From positions 28,135 to 92,134 of the forward strand of contig NZ_FMAF01000025.1 in the NCBI RefSeq assembly GCF_900094565.1: DNA of 64,000 nt, written 5' to 3'. A model generated the notes under the pieces. That model searched no databases, was not told the DNA's origin, and saw nothing but the letters and a program-made list of their open reading frames with translations. This DNA is from Martinezella lusitana (GTDB lineage: Bacteria > Pseudomonadota > Alphaproteobacteria > Rhizobiales > Rhizobiaceae). A program made the translations under genes and the position numbers. Shown here piece by piece: positions 51,706 to 60,979 of the stretch (position 1 is its first letter; each line of letters opens with the position of its first letter).

Positions 51706-53121
51706 ATGCGCGACATCGACACAATCTACATCGACGGCCAGTTCGTCACCCCGAAGGGCACCGGGACGGCCGATCTCTACAATCCTTCCACGGAAGAACG
51801 AATTGGAACGGTGCGGCTAGGCGGCGTCGAGGACGCGCGCGACGCCGTCGCTGCGGCGAAACGGGCCTTTCCTGCGTTCTCGCGAACGACGAAAGGCGAG
51901 CGCATCGACATGCTGAAGCGGTTGAACGCCGCCGTCGCTGCGCGCGTCTCTGACCTCACCGAAGCGATGTCACTCGAATACGGCGCTCCGCAGACCTTTA
52001 CGCGTTTCGCTATTTCCCATGCTGCTTCGAGCTTTCTCACCATGGCGAGCGTTCTGGAGGAATACGAATTCGAGCGCAGGATGGGTCGAGCGCGGGTGGT
52101 CATGCAGCCGATCGGCGTAGCCGCAGCCATCACCCCGTGGAATAGCAACATCGGCTTCATCACCTCGAAGCTCACGACGGCCATCGCTGCCGGCTCGACC
52201 ATTGTCATCAAACCGAGCGAGATGAGCGCAGTACAGACGCAGGCCCTGACAGAGTGCCTGCATGAAGCGGGCTTGCCCAAGGGCGTGTTCAACATTGTCA
52301 ACGGGCTCGGCAATGTCGTCGGCGCGGAACTCAGCGGGCATCCGGACATCGCGAAGGTGACCTTCACGGGTTCAACCGCGGTCGGCAGGGAAATCCTGCG
52401 AAGCGCGGCCGACACCTTCAAGCGCGTCACGCTGGAGCTTGGCGGCAAGGGTCCGAACATCATTCTCGACGATGCCGATCTGGAGGTGGCCATCCCCGCC
52501 GTCTTAAGGATGGGCTTCATAAACAGCGGCCAGGCCTGCATCGCTGGCACCCGCATTCTGGTACCGAACCATCGGCTCGACGAGATTCTGGCCAGGTTGC
52601 AGCAGGAGGTCGAGACGTTCAAGGTCGGCGCCCCCGATGATCCGGACGCAATGATCGGTCCGATGGTCAGCCGGAAACAGTACGATCGCGTCCAGTCCTA
52701 CATCGAACTAGGGATGCAGGAGGGCGCCAATCTCCTGACGGGCGGTCTCGGACGTCCGGCCGGACTGGATCGCGGCTGGTTCACGAAGCCGACCATATTC
52801 ACCAACGTCGACAACCAGATGCGTATCGCGCGAGAAGAGATATTTGGTCCGGTCCTGTCGGTCATTGCCTACCGCGACGAGGACGAGGCCGTCTCCATCG
52901 CAAACGACACCCCGTACGGGCTTCAGGCCTATCTTCATGGCACCGACGTCACACGCATGCAGGCGCTTGCGGATCGACTGGATTGCGGCCGCGTGGTCGT
53001 TAACGGGGCGCCCCATGAGCCGCTCGCTCCATTTGGCGGGTTCAAACAGTCGGGGATCGGTCGCGAGTATGGCGTGTTCGGACTGGAGGCGTTCCTGGAA
53101 CCGAAAGCCGTCATCTTGTGA
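51706..53121 (+). CDS. NAD(P)-dependent aldehyde dehydrogenase
   Basis: A 471-residue aldehyde dehydrogenase of the class oxidising aliphatic or aromatic aldehydes to acids. The active-site glutamate lies in TLELGGKGPN, the nucleophilic cysteine in NSGQACIAGTR and the cofactor loop is FTGSTAVGREI. The oxyanion asparagine is in TPWNSNIG. AAAGGAG precedes the ATG. It is divergent from a LysR regulator. The downstream neighbour is a dead quinone reductase on the opposite strand. Confidence 0.95.
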   Translation: MRDIDTIYIDGQFVTPKGTGTADLYNPSTEERIGTVRLGGVEDARDAVAAAKRAFPAFSRTTKGERIDMLKRLNAAVAARVSDLTEAMSLEYGAPQTFTRFAISHAASSFLTMASVLEEYEFERRMGRARVVMQPIGVAAAITPWNSNIGFITSKLTTAIAAGSTIVIKPSEMSAVQTQALTECLHEAGLPKGVFNIVNGLGNVVGAELSGHPDIAKVTFTGSTAVGREILRSAADTFKRVTLELGGKGPNIILDDADLEVAIPAVLRMGFINSGQACIAGTRILVPNHRLDEILARLQQEVETFKVGAPDDPDAMIGPMVSRKQYDRVQSYIELGMQEGANLLTGGLGRPAGLDRGWFTKPTIFTNVDNQMRIAREEIFGPVLSVIAYRDEDEAVSIANDTPYGLQAYLHGTDVTRMQALADRLDCGRVVVNGAPHEPLAPFGGFKQSGIGREYGVFGLEAFLEPKAVIL

Positions 53122-53157
53122 CGATCGATACGTGAGGCAGCGTCTGAAGTGTGCGGC

Positions 53158-54075
53158 TTACGGATTCTGCAATCGAACGAGGACTTTTCCAACAGCCTTG
53201 CCGGTCTCCCGGAACTCGTGTGGTTCGGCCACTGCGTCGATGGCAAATGTCTTCGAGATCTTTGGGGCATGTGTCCCGGAGGCGGCGCAGGCCGAGACCT
53301 CCACGGCCGCCTGCCGCATCGCTGCCTCTGGCATAGTGTAGACGTAGACGAAACCGGACGAGAAGCCTCCCAGCAGCGCCGGGAAGAACGGGATCGTGAG
53401 AGGCCTGCGGCGATTCCGTCGAATAGGCCGAGACGACTCCGTCGCGGGCGAGATAGGCCATCGCCACGTCGATGTTCGCGGAGATGTCAACGTCCACGAC
53501 GCGATCTACTCCGCGGCCACCCGCCGCCGATCTCACCGTTCAGGAGACATCCTCCTCGTGCCTGTTGATGACCAGATCGGCCCCGGCCGCTCGCGCGACA
53601 TCCGCCTGCTCGTCGCGGCTCACCGTCGCCGCCACCCACGCCCCCGCCCATTTCGCAGGAAGGATCGCCGCATTGCCCGCGACGCCCCTTCCACCCTGTA
53701 CGAGGATTCGCTTGCCGCGAACGCCGCCGTCGGCGAACAGGCATCGGTGCGCGGTCATCGCCGGAACTCTGAGGGACGCCCGACCTCGAAGGACACGTTG
53801 TCGGCCAGCCTGACGGACTGCACGGAGGGCAAGACGACGAATTCCGCCGCGGTACCGAACGCCCTCCCCGTCCTGATGCGGGATAATCCACGAGAACGGC
53901 ATTGCCTTGGCGCCGAAACCTCTTCTGGTCTCGATGTCGGAAGGATTGATGCCGGAGGCGACGACCCTCACCCGGACCTCCCCGGCTCCTGGCTGCGGAT
54001 CGGGCGGCGCAGATCAGCCATGGAAGCCAAACGCCAGCGTGGAAGGCCCGCCTCGTTCGCGACAATCAAAAGCTC
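53158..54075 (-). pseudogene. Frameshifted paralogue of the quinone oxidoreductase at 19-1005
   Basis: Three minus-strand frames must be joined to read this gene. The middle piece MTAHRCLFADGGVRGKRILV matches the first gene of the window almost residue for residue, as does AGAWVAATVSRDEQADVARA. The C-terminal piece (IPFFPALLGGFSSGFVYVYT) continues in another frame. The N-terminal part keeps VASGINPSDIETRRGFGAKA but has lost about 30 residues after PHQDGEG and then shifts frame. There is also an in-frame stop after INRHEEDVS. Several independent lesions show long decay after duplication or transfer. Confidence 0.85.
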
Positions 54076-54477
54076 CGTCCCGTTTGTCGCGGAGCGGCAA
54101 TCAGAAACCGATGAGACGCTTGCCAGCGACAATCAACATCCGACCGCGACTTAAGAATCTCATCTAGATTGTCGCTAGCGTCTCATCCTGATCGCCGCGC
54201 CATACGCCAACCGCGATCATCGAGGTTAGGATGGCCCAGAGCATCTCTGCCAATGTCAACGTCGCTCCGGAAAGAATGCTGCAGGTCGAACTCCTCCGCA
54301 GCCGGCAGGGCGACTCGTCTTCCTGCCCCAGCACAGCATCCGAAATGGGAAATTCGCCGTCCAGGGTCACGGCGCGGCTAGTAAAAAATTAGCGAAACGC
54401 CAAAATCTGCTTTCAACCTGTCGGGGCGATTGGGCGTCGCACGTCCTTCGCCGGTGCAGAGGACCAAGGAGACGACC
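54076..54477. other. Intergenic region upstream of the SMP-30-like gene
   Basis: About 400 bp between the dead quinone reductase and the SMP-30 gene. A 53-codon plus-strand frame (54231-54392) has GAGGTTAGG before its ATG but no family resemblance. No hairpin or operator stands out. Confidence 0.4.
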
Positions 54478-55275
54478 GTGCGCGCAGATGTATTGTTGAA
54501 GGGAAGAGGACTTGTCGAATGTCCCCGTTGGCATCGAGGCGAGCTCTGGTTTGCCGATTGGACCAGTGGCGAGATACGGGTCCTTGAAGACGGGAACCAA
54601 TCGCGGCTCGTGATTCCGGCGAAAGCTCCACCATTGTCATTCGATTTTGGCCCAGAGAACGACCTTTTCGTGATCCAGTCCGGTTCTTCATCACTCATGC
54701 GTTATGATGGCATGGGCTTGAAGGAATTCGCCGCACTGGGGTCGGGCGCGTGGAACGAAATCCTCGTCGACGCTGCAGGCAGGATCTATGTCAATGGGCC
54801 AGCGATTACGCTGGTCCTCCCTGATGGCAGCGTTGAAAAGCAGGCCGAGGGCTTTCAGTTCCCGAATGGCATGGCATTATCTGCTGATGGCCGCACTCTG
54901 GTCTGCGCGGAAAGCTGGGCCAAGCACCTGACTGCTTTCGATGTGGCCGCTGACGGCCGCCTTTCCAACCGGAGGATCTGGTCAGAGCTTCCCGGCCCGC
55001 CAGACGGAATATGTTTCGACCGCCAGGGAGCCATCTGGTATGCCGATGTCCCCAATGCCTATTGCCGCCGGGTACGAGAAGGCGGCGAAATGCTTGATGA
55101 GGTCAAGGTAGATCGCGGCGCATTCGCCTGCATGCTCGGCGGCGAGGATCGATCCACCCTCTTCGTCACCACCGCACAATGGTTCGGCATGGACAAGATG
55201 AGTCAAATGGCCGGCACAGGTCAAATCGTTTCCGTCGAAGTGAACGTTGCCGGAGCCGGCTGGCCGTTCAATTGA
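54478..55275 (+). CDS. SMP-30/gluconolactonase-family protein
   Basis: A protein of 265 residues from a GTG at 54478, which follows AAGGAGA. The six-bladed beta-propeller signatures include VECPRWHRGELWFADWTSGE at the N-terminus (metal-binding glutamate), FPNGMALSADGRTLVCAES (metal asparagine) and PDGICFDRQGAIWYADV (metal aspartate). The family hydrolyses sugar lactones or related esters. Upstream lies a decayed reductase, downstream a truncated alpha/beta hydrolase. The substrate is unknown. Confidence 0.92.
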   Translation: MRADVLLKGRGLVECPRWHRGELWFADWTSGEIRVLEDGNQSRLVIPAKAPPLSFDFGPENDLFVIQSGSSSLMRYDGMGLKEFAALGSGAWNEILVDAAGRIYVNGPAITLVLPDGSVEKQAEGFQFPNGMALSADGRTLVCAESWAKHLTAFDVAADGRLSNRRIWSELPGPPDGICFDRQGAIWYADVPNAYCRRVREGGEMLDEVKVDRGAFACMLGGEDRSTLFVTTAQWFGMDKMSQMAGTGQIVSVEVNVAGAGWPFN

Positions 55276-55420
55276 ACGCTCACATTGCGGAGGTCCGCGT
55301 TGGTGAACAATAGCGGGACGAAAACCAAGTCCGCCAGTTCACTGGATCACCTTCGATCGACAGTGGTGCGACGCCTCCGCTCTATTGAGCGTGAGTTTGA
55401 TCGCCTTGCAGGGGAACAAC

Positions 55421-55861
55421 GTGCCAAACCTCAGCCGCACACAGACAATCTCCGTATCGGGTGGGTCGATATACACCACCATTGCCGGGAGCGGCCCGCC
55501 GGTTCTATTGCTGCATGGATTCCCAGAGACCAATCTTATGTGGCGCGGCGTCGCTCCTCTGCTTGCCTCCGAGTTCACTGTCATCTGTTCCGACCTACGT
55601 GGATACGGTGCCAGCGCTTGTCCCTCGTCGACTCCAGATCACCTGCCCTATTCAAAACGAGCGATGGCCGCCGAGATGGTCGAGGTTATGGCAAAGCTCG
55701 GCTTTTGCGAGTTCATGATCGCCGGTCATGATCGCGGCGGTCGTGTCGCTCACCGGATGGCGCTCGATTATCCTGCTACAATTACAAAGCTTGCGGTTCT
55801 AGATATCGTCCCTACCCGGGCCGTCTGGGATCGCGCCGCTGAGGTCTCTACTGATAGCTGA
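55421..55861 (+). pseudogene. Alpha/beta hydrolase (haloacetate-dehalogenase-like), C-terminally truncated
   Basis: The frame from a GTG with AGGGG upstream gives 146 residues: oxyanion HGFPETNLMWRG, DLRGYG and the nucleophile elbow GHDRGGRVAHRMALDYP, where the aspartate is the nucleophile as in haloacetate dehalogenases and epoxide hydrolases. Similarity runs up to VLDIVPTRAVWDRA and then ends at a stop after AEVSTDS. The cap domain and the catalytic acid and histidine are absent, so only about half of the normal 290-residue protein remains. It is a broken gene. Confidence 0.75.
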
Positions 55862-55879
55862 TGACGTAGAGCCTGAAGA

Positions 55880-56260
55880 CTATTGACCTTGCATGAAGGC
55901 CTGGATTTCCTCGGGCGTCACTTTGCCATCCTTGTTGGCATCAATCAGGTCGAAGATCCGCTTATGGATTGCCGTTACTTCATCAAATGAAAGTGCGCCG
56001 TCACCGTTGGTATCCGCAATGGCGAACATGATCTTCATCATATGTCCGCGCATTTTCCCCATGGGCATTCCCTCAGCTATTCCGCACGGCGCAGCACTTC
56101 GATCCATCATATCTGCGTTCTCCATTTCATCGGGCATCATCGCCGATCTTCCCCATCGGTCCTGATCCGGAGCTTTGGACTGTGCTGTAGCGACGCCAAT
56201 GCCCCCAACAGTTAGGAAGGCGGCCAGCGCGATTATGGTGGGCAGTTTGGGCTGTGACAT
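55880..56260 (-). CDS. Exported EF-hand calcium-binding protein
   Basis: A 126-residue protein with a signal peptide (TIIALAAFLTVGGIGVATA) and two EF-hand loops in the C-terminal half: DTNGDGALSFDE and DANKDGKVTPEE, both with the canonical D-x-D/N-x-D-G-x spacing. The methionine-rich stretch between them and the signal peptide (MMPDEMENADMMD, MPMGKMRGHMM) could bind copper or another soft metal. GACAGGAGG precedes the ATG. It is periplasmic, probably a calcium sensor or buffer. No partner is obvious. Confidence 0.88.
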   Translation of the reverse strand: MSQPKLPTIIALAAFLTVGGIGVATAQSKAPDQDRWGRSAMMPDEMENADMMDRSAAPCGIAEGMPMGKMRGHMMKIMFAIADTNGDGALSFDEVTAIHKRIFDLIDANKDGKVTPEEIQAFMQGQ

Positions 56261-56376
56261 TGGATGCCTCCTGTCGTTTAGACCCGAATAATGGCCTGCT
56301 TGCGAGTATCCGCCTTGATGTAGGTCAAATCCTTTTGCGGGAATTTCTGTCTTTGATTGCGCGGTAGGAAAAACTG

Positions 56377-56390
56377 CTGACCAAGGTCAA
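56377..56390. promoter_or_regulatory. FNR/FixK-like box upstream of the DUF302 gene
   Basis: CTGACCAAGGTCAA matches the TTGA(C/T)-N4-(G/A)TCAA pattern of FNR/FixK sites with one mismatch. It lies 158 bp before the DUF302 start and 117 bp before the divergent EF-hand start. Confidence 0.4.
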
Positions 56391-56547
56391 CTCGTCGCGG
56401 CCCCTTGATCAAGCCGTGCATCCATTTTTCTTCACGCCACCCGTCGCTAGGTAGTGTTGACCAGGTCGGCGACAGTGATTTGCCAACGAGGTCCCATCCG
56501 ACTTCTCTCGGAAGTCAGCGCCAAGAACCTATATCGGAGCCAAAGCC

Positions 56548-56937
56548 ATGACTTACACTCTAGACAAGACCCTATCCGGGAGCTCGTTTGATGTCGCAGT
56601 CGAAAGGACGAAAGCAGCGCTTGCGCGCAAAGACTTCGGCATCCTGACGGAGATTGACGTCAAGGCGACGATGAAGAAGAAGCTTAATGCTGACATTGAC
56701 GACTACCTCATTCTGGGCGCCTGCAATCCGGGCATGGCCTTCGAAGCGATAAATATGGAGCCAAAAGTCGGCGCAATGCTTCCCTGCAATGTGATCGTCA
56801 GATCCCTTGGCGGCGGCGATATAATGATCAGCGCTATCGATCCGGTTGCCTCCATGCGAGCAATCGAAAACGCCGCACTAAAGCAGGTGGCAGGGAATGT
56901 TCGGGCGAAGCTTGAGCAAGTTATAGCGAGTATCTGA
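56548..56937 (+). CDS. DUF302-family protein
   Basis: A 129-residue DUF302 protein: the family core KDFGILTEIDVKATMKKKL, LGACNPGMAFEAI and MLPCNVIVR is intact. The two cysteines in GACNPG and LPCN are typical of the family and might bind a ligand or metal. DUF302 proteins are small cytosolic or periplasmic proteins often found near sulfur or respiratory stress genes; their biochemistry is not established. GGAG stands eight bases before the ATG. An FNR-like box lies upstream. Confidence 0.9.
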   Translation: MTYTLDKTLSGSSFDVAVERTKAALARKDFGILTEIDVKATMKKKLNADIDDYLILGACNPGMAFEAINMEPKVGAMLPCNVIVRSLGGGDIMISAIDPVASMRAIENAALKQVAGNVRAKLEQVIASI

Positions 56938-57222
56938 CATCGGTGATATCCTATGGATCAGCAATTTCCACGCGTTGGAGCCCGACATCCTGCACGCCTC
57001 GCCTCGATTGGTCTATCGATCGACCTACCCTTGTTTGACGGCCAGTTCGGACTTGGCGGCGTATCCGATTTTCATTTCACGGTAATTCATCGAAATCGTG
57101 GAGAGCCCTTGCGGCGCTTTGCCTATCCGTATGGCCGTGGTTCCCTGCGAGCATATAAGTGGGCCGAAAGGGCATAAAGCTTAACAAACTGGGTATCTCG
57201 CCCTTTTTTTGAGGAGTCGACC

Positions 57223-57720
57223 ATGAGTGAACAGAAAACCAATGGATATTCCAACCTTCAGATCGCATTGCACTGGACAGTCGCGGCACTGATTTTCTTC
57301 CAGCTCCTGTTTGGAGAGAGTATGACGACGATCGTCGACGCAGGCGAAGAAGGAACCACTGCCTCGCCGAGCAATCTCACGCTCAGTGTCGCCCATTATT
57401 GGGTCGGCATAGCAATCCTCTGTCTTGTGGCCATTAGGCTCATCCTGCGTATCGTCCAGGGCGCGCCAGAGTCCGCCAGCGACACAACGTGGATGACGTA
57501 CGCTGCAAAGGCGTCACATTGGCTTTTTTACATCCTCCTTGTCGCAGTCCCGGCCACGGGTCTGCTGGCAATTTATGTCTCAGATGAGTTCGGCGATATT
57601 CATAAGCTCGCCAAGCCCGCCTTTATCGCTCTAATTGCACTTCATGCCGTAGCCGCGCTGTTTCATCAGTTCGTTCTCAAAGATGGAACGTTGAAGCGCA
57701 TGCTGCTGCCGGCGAAGTAG
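57223..57720 (+). CDS. Cytochrome b561-family protein
   Basis: A 165-residue inner-membrane di-heme cytochrome with four transmembrane helices. Candidate heme-ligand histidines sit at the usual positions: IALHWTVAALIFF, SVAHYWVGIAI, ASHWLFYILLV and LHAVAALFHQFV. The C-terminal FHQFVLKDGTLKRML is characteristic of bacterial b561 (superoxide:quinone oxidoreductase CybB-like) proteins. GAGGAG precedes the ATG. It passes electrons between the quinone pool and a periplasmic donor or superoxide. It is probably transcribed with the VIT-family gene 48 bp downstream. Confidence 0.93.
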   Translation: MSEQKTNGYSNLQIALHWTVAALIFFQLLFGESMTTIVDAGEEGTTASPSNLTLSVAHYWVGIAILCLVAIRLILRIVQGAPESASDTTWMTYAAKASHWLFYILLVAVPATGLLAIYVSDEFGDIHKLAKPAFIALIALHAVAALFHQFVLKDGTLKRMLLPAK

Positions 57721-57768
57721 TATCCTCCGAACATCCGCGCTAAGCACGACGAAACCGGAGAAGTCCCG

Positions 57769-58461
57769 ATGAGAAGCCACGGAGAATTGCATCTCGTAAA
57801 CCGAATAGGCTGGCTGCGGGCCGCCGTGCTCGGCGCAAATGATGGCATCGTCTCGACGGCAAGCCTTATCGTAGGGGTCGCCTCGGCCTCAACGGCAAGC
57901 TCGGAAGTTCTGGTAGCGGGTATTGCGGGGCTTGTCGCCGGCTCCATGTCTATGGCGGCGGGCGAATACGTCTCGGTCAGCTCGCAGTCCGACACGGAGA
58001 AGGCAGACCTCGGCCGCGAACGGCAGGAGCTTATAAAACAACCGGATTTCGAAAGGGAAGAGCTGGCGCAAATCTATGTCGATCGTGGGGTTGAGCCCGT
58101 TCTTGCTCGGCAGGTTGCTGATCAGCTGATGGCGAAAGATGCACTTTCAGCCCATGCACGCGACGAACTCGGGATTTCCGAAATGATGACTGCGCGACCG
58201 ATCCAGGCTGCCTTGACCTCTGCCGCAACCTTCGCGGTTGGAGCCGCAATGCCGCTGCTCATGGTGGTCGTATCGCCCGCATCCATGCTTGTCATAACCG
58301 TCTCTGTGGCATCGCTCGCCTTCCTGGCGCTGCTTGGCGCCATTGGGGCGAGGGCTGGCGGGGCCGGTGTCGTGAGGCCAACGCTGCGTGTTACATTTTG
58401 GGGTGCGTTCGCGATGGCGCTGACGGCAGGCATAGGCCATCTTGTTGGAGCCGTCATCTGA
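57769..58461 (+). CDS. VIT1/CCC1-family iron/manganese transporter-like protein
   Basis: A 230-residue membrane protein starting with the VIT signature WLRAAVLGANDGIVSTASLI followed by a helix (IAGLVAGSMSMAAGEYVSVS) whose methionines and glutamate line the metal path in plant VIT1. The cytosolic metal-binding loop is charged (QSDTEKADLGRERQELIKQ, EREELAQIYVDRG). Five transmembrane helices fit the family. It likely moves Fe2+ or Mn2+ out of the cytosol. CCGGAG precedes the ATG. Confidence 0.93.
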   Translation: MRSHGELHLVNRIGWLRAAVLGANDGIVSTASLIVGVASASTASSEVLVAGIAGLVAGSMSMAAGEYVSVSSQSDTEKADLGRERQELIKQPDFEREELAQIYVDRGVEPVLARQVADQLMAKDALSAHARDELGISEMMTARPIQAALTSAATFAVGAAMPLLMVVVSPASMLVITVSVASLAFLALLGAIGARAGGAGVVRPTLRVTFWGAFAMALTAGIGHLVGAVI

Positions 58462-58689
58462 GACGCCCGAATGCAACGCACGTTCGCTCCCGGCTGTTTT
58501 CATCAATAGATCGATGCCGAACGATGTCTTGGCGCCTCCTGACGGTCCAAGGTGACAGGGCTTTCAGGGAGCTCGGCGCCTAGTTAACCGCTCCAGCCCT
58601 CATCCCCCGGCTCGATGCGCCTGAAGTCAACCGGGCTATCGAAGCTGCCATCGACAGAAGCTTCTGAGACAGTCGATCGCGGTTGGTTA

Positions 58690-59838
58690 TCACGTTTGGG
58701 ACCCTACCACCCCTCGTTTCAGCTTCGAGCGTTTAAGCGACGTCATGTTATTGCCGTGCCAGGTGAAGCCGCGCTGGAGCCAACCCTGTAACCATAGCAG
58801 GGGCGATAAGATATCGCGCAAGATCCAGGCAAGTATCAATGTTAATCCGAGCGGCCATCGATAGACAACCGCGAGGGCGACTTCCGCCGAATACCAGCAG
58901 ACGATGAGCAGAGGAAGTCCGATCCACGCCAGCACATCCATCGTTGCCAGGATGCAGTACAGAATCGCCACCGGCAGTATGCCTGTCAAAATTTCCGCCG
59001 AATAAGCCAACGGAAAAGAGGAGCGCCGCAATTGTGCCCAGCGCAATTGTCTGCTCCAGACTTGAGACCACGTCCTGCGACCCAGTGGTTGCTGAAAAGG
59101 CTCACGGACGACAGCAACTTTTTTGCCCGTCCGGCGAGCGATCTTGGTCGCAGCCGCATCCTCGGCGACCTCGCTTGCTAGTATTGACAATCCGCCCGAA
59201 TGCTCCAACTCCCGCCGAGAGAGCATCATCGTCTTGCCTTGCGCATAACCGTACCTCAGGAAGTCGGCCACCAGCTGCCAACGCGCTTGATATGTGTTGA
59301 GGAACGCCGCTTCCAAGGCCGCCGCCAGCCCTTCTGCATCGCTGCCGACGGGTGGCGAGCAAATGACAGAGGTCGCGGAGGACCAGCGCTCGCGAAGATC
59401 ATCAATATAAGCGGGAGGGACCAAAACATTGCTGTCGGAGATGACAACCCAATCATATTTCGCGGCGCGCCAGCCTTTCCAAATGTTATTCAGCTTCGGA
59501 TTTTGTGATATTTTATCGTCGCCAATGAGCAGATGCGCATCCGCGGCAGGGTGGGAGGCTATGAGCTCACGAACAAGCGGTATAGCCGGGTCATCGGGTG
59601 AGGCTACGCAAAAAATCAACTCGTACTGAGGATAGTCGATGGCAAAACTGCTTCGTAATGTGCGGCGCAGGTTGTTTTCCAATCCGCAGACCGGCTTTAT
59701 GATCGTAACTCCGTCAGGGCCGCATTTTGCCGACGTTCTCCAGAGCAACTTCCGCAAAACCGCTAGCGCTACGCTTACGAATTGCGTTGCAACCAACAAA
59801 ATCATGCCTGCCGAGATGATGACTGGTACGATGTTCAT
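58690..59838 (-). CDS. GT21 glycosyltransferase (ceramide-glucosyltransferase-like)
   Basis: A 382-residue membrane glycosyltransferase. An N-terminal signal-anchor helix is followed by a GT-A domain with the GT21 acidic sites D82-D83, D135 (SDSNV) and E226-D227, and the R263-QL-R266-W267 motif, then three to four C-terminal membrane helices. GT21 enzymes put a sugar on ceramide; some bacterial relatives act on hopanoid lipids (HpnI). Agrobacterium and related bacteria make glycosylceramides with such an enzyme, so a membrane glycolipid is the likely product. GGAGAGG precedes the ATG. Confidence 0.88.
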   Translation of the reverse strand: MNIVPVIISAGMILLVATQFVSVALAVLRKLLWRTSAKCGPDGVTIIKPVCGLENNLRRTLRSSFAIDYPQYELIFCVASPDDPAIPLVRELIASHPAADAHLLIGDDKISQNPKLNNIWKGWRAAKYDWVVISDSNVLVPPAYIDDLRERWSSATSVICSPPVGSDAEGLAAALEAAFLNTYQARWQLVADFLRYGYAQGKTMMLSRRELEHSGGLSILASEVAEDAAATKIARRTGKKVAVVREPFQQPLGRRTWSQVWSRQLRWAQLRRSSFPLAYSAEILTGILPVAILYCILATMDVLAWIGLPLLIVCWYSAEVALAVVYRWPLGLTLILAWILRDILSPLLWLQGWLQRGFTWHGNNMTSLKRSKLKRGVVGSQT

Positions 59839-60136
59839 TTCCTCTCCGCCGCGGCTCGAAGACGCGCTTTGCTAAACTAGGCGAAAAGCCACTCCCCGCC
59901 TTGTCCGAGTTCCTGCCGTGCTGGCAGCCATCCACCGGCGTTAAAAATGCACTCGCCATGGTGTCCGGGCTGCAGCAGCTCGCATGCGGCGCACCTTGGT
60001 CTCCTCGGACGATTGTGCACCCTCGGCCGATATATCGGCATTCCAATCGCACGCTCAGCGATGGACACCTCGCGCGATAAATTCCGGCTTTCCGGAATGC
60101 CTGCCCAGCCCCAAGCAGCGGTTCTCGATTGCCGCA

Positions 60137-60580
60137 TCACGCAGCTAAATGCCTCTCGATCTCGTTCAGCGGAAGATTAACAAGGTCCTTATCATATTCC
60201 GCTGCGATCCGTCTCCTGGTCGTCTCCGGCATGGCACGCCGCAGGTCAGCAAGCGCCTTCGGGGGAGCAACCACGAAAAGCTTATGAACATCGTTTTGCT
60301 CGCAAATTGCCTCCAGCTTTTCGGCAACCATCGACAAGAATCGCTCTTCTTGCTGCTCATGAAAATTCGTCTGGCCGACGCTACTGCGATGGCTGCCCAT
60401 CGCAACACGGCCCGGCTTGTCCGTTCCTTGCTCGCGGGCCGGGGCGTTATGCGGGTTCTCGATGACTTGCTGGACTTCAAGCATCAGATTGAACGCGTTC
60501 CCGACATTGCGGAGCAAGAGTGCCTTGCTGGCATCTGAAACGAGAATCCAAGCATTATAAGGAATGATTGCATCGTTCAT
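60137..60580 (-). CDS. Host-attachment family protein
   Basis: A protein of 147 residues from the ATG at 60580 (AGAGGAC upstream). The sequence follows the rhizobial 'host attachment protein' family (baeRF-like fold): WILVSDASKALLLRNVGNAF at the start, a central HEQQEERFLSMVAEKLEAIC helix and the C-terminal KLFVVAPPKALADLRRAMPE, then DKDLVNLPLNEIERHL. The name comes from an Agrobacterium plant-attachment locus; the molecular activity is not proven. A perfect FNR/FixK-type palindrome lies 60 bp upstream, suggesting microaerobic induction. Confidence 0.9.
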   Translation of the reverse strand: MNDAIIPYNAWILVSDASKALLLRNVGNAFNLMLEVQQVIENPHNAPAREQGTDKPGRVAMGSHRSSVGQTNFHEQQEERFLSMVAEKLEAICEQNDVHKLFVVAPPKALADLRRAMPETTRRRIAAEYDKDLVNLPLNEIERHLAA

Positions 60581-60639
60581 GACATTGTCCTCTTTCGTTA
60601 GATCGCTACGAAGATATTCCCCCATCCCGTGAGGCCACA

Positions 60640-60653
60640 TTGACCCTGGTCAA
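60640..60653. promoter_or_regulatory. FNR/FixK-type box upstream of the host-attachment gene
   Basis: TTGACCCTGGTCAA is a perfect TTGAC-N4-GTCAA palindrome, 60-73 bp before the start codon. This is a suitable distance for activation by FixK or FnrN at about -41.5. Confidence 0.55.
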
Positions 60654-60655
60654 TC

Positions 60656-60979
60656 CCAGCCAAGAGGCGCCTTGCAGCATTCCCAATCGTGGCCGTAGTG
60701 TTCGTCTGCTATGGCGCCTATCAGGGTACCTTCCGTGCCGCTGGAAAGGCGCTCGCTTCTGACTTCGCACCCCGGGAACTGCGCGCCGGCGGCATCGGCT
60801 GGTACAATTTCCTGGTTGGGCTCACTCAACTCATTGCCAGCGTCATCGCCGGTCTGCTTTTGGATCACCTAGGCCATCAGGCCGTGTTCATCTATGGAGC
60901 AGTTTTCGCAGTGGTCGGCATCGTTGCGCTCCTGATACTTGTGCCCGCAGACAGCAGCATCAGCGAGCGCTTCGAGTGA
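60656..60979 (+). pseudogene. MFS transporter, C-terminal fragment
   Basis: The frame gives the last two and a half transmembrane helices of a major-facilitator protein: FVCYGAYQGTFRAAGKALAS, FLVGLTQLIASVIAGLLLDH and FIYGAVFAVVGIVALLIL. The RAAGKALASDFAPRELRAGG loop matches the position before helix 11 in many drug or sugar MFS proteins. The first ten helices are missing; upstream frames are closed. A GTG at 60689 could start a 96-residue peptide, but it cannot be a transporter. Confidence 0.75.

Noticed and set aside
54231..54392. 53-codon frame with GAGGTTAGG before its ATG
   Set aside because: No family resemblance and no structural features; kept only as a remark in the intergenic entry.
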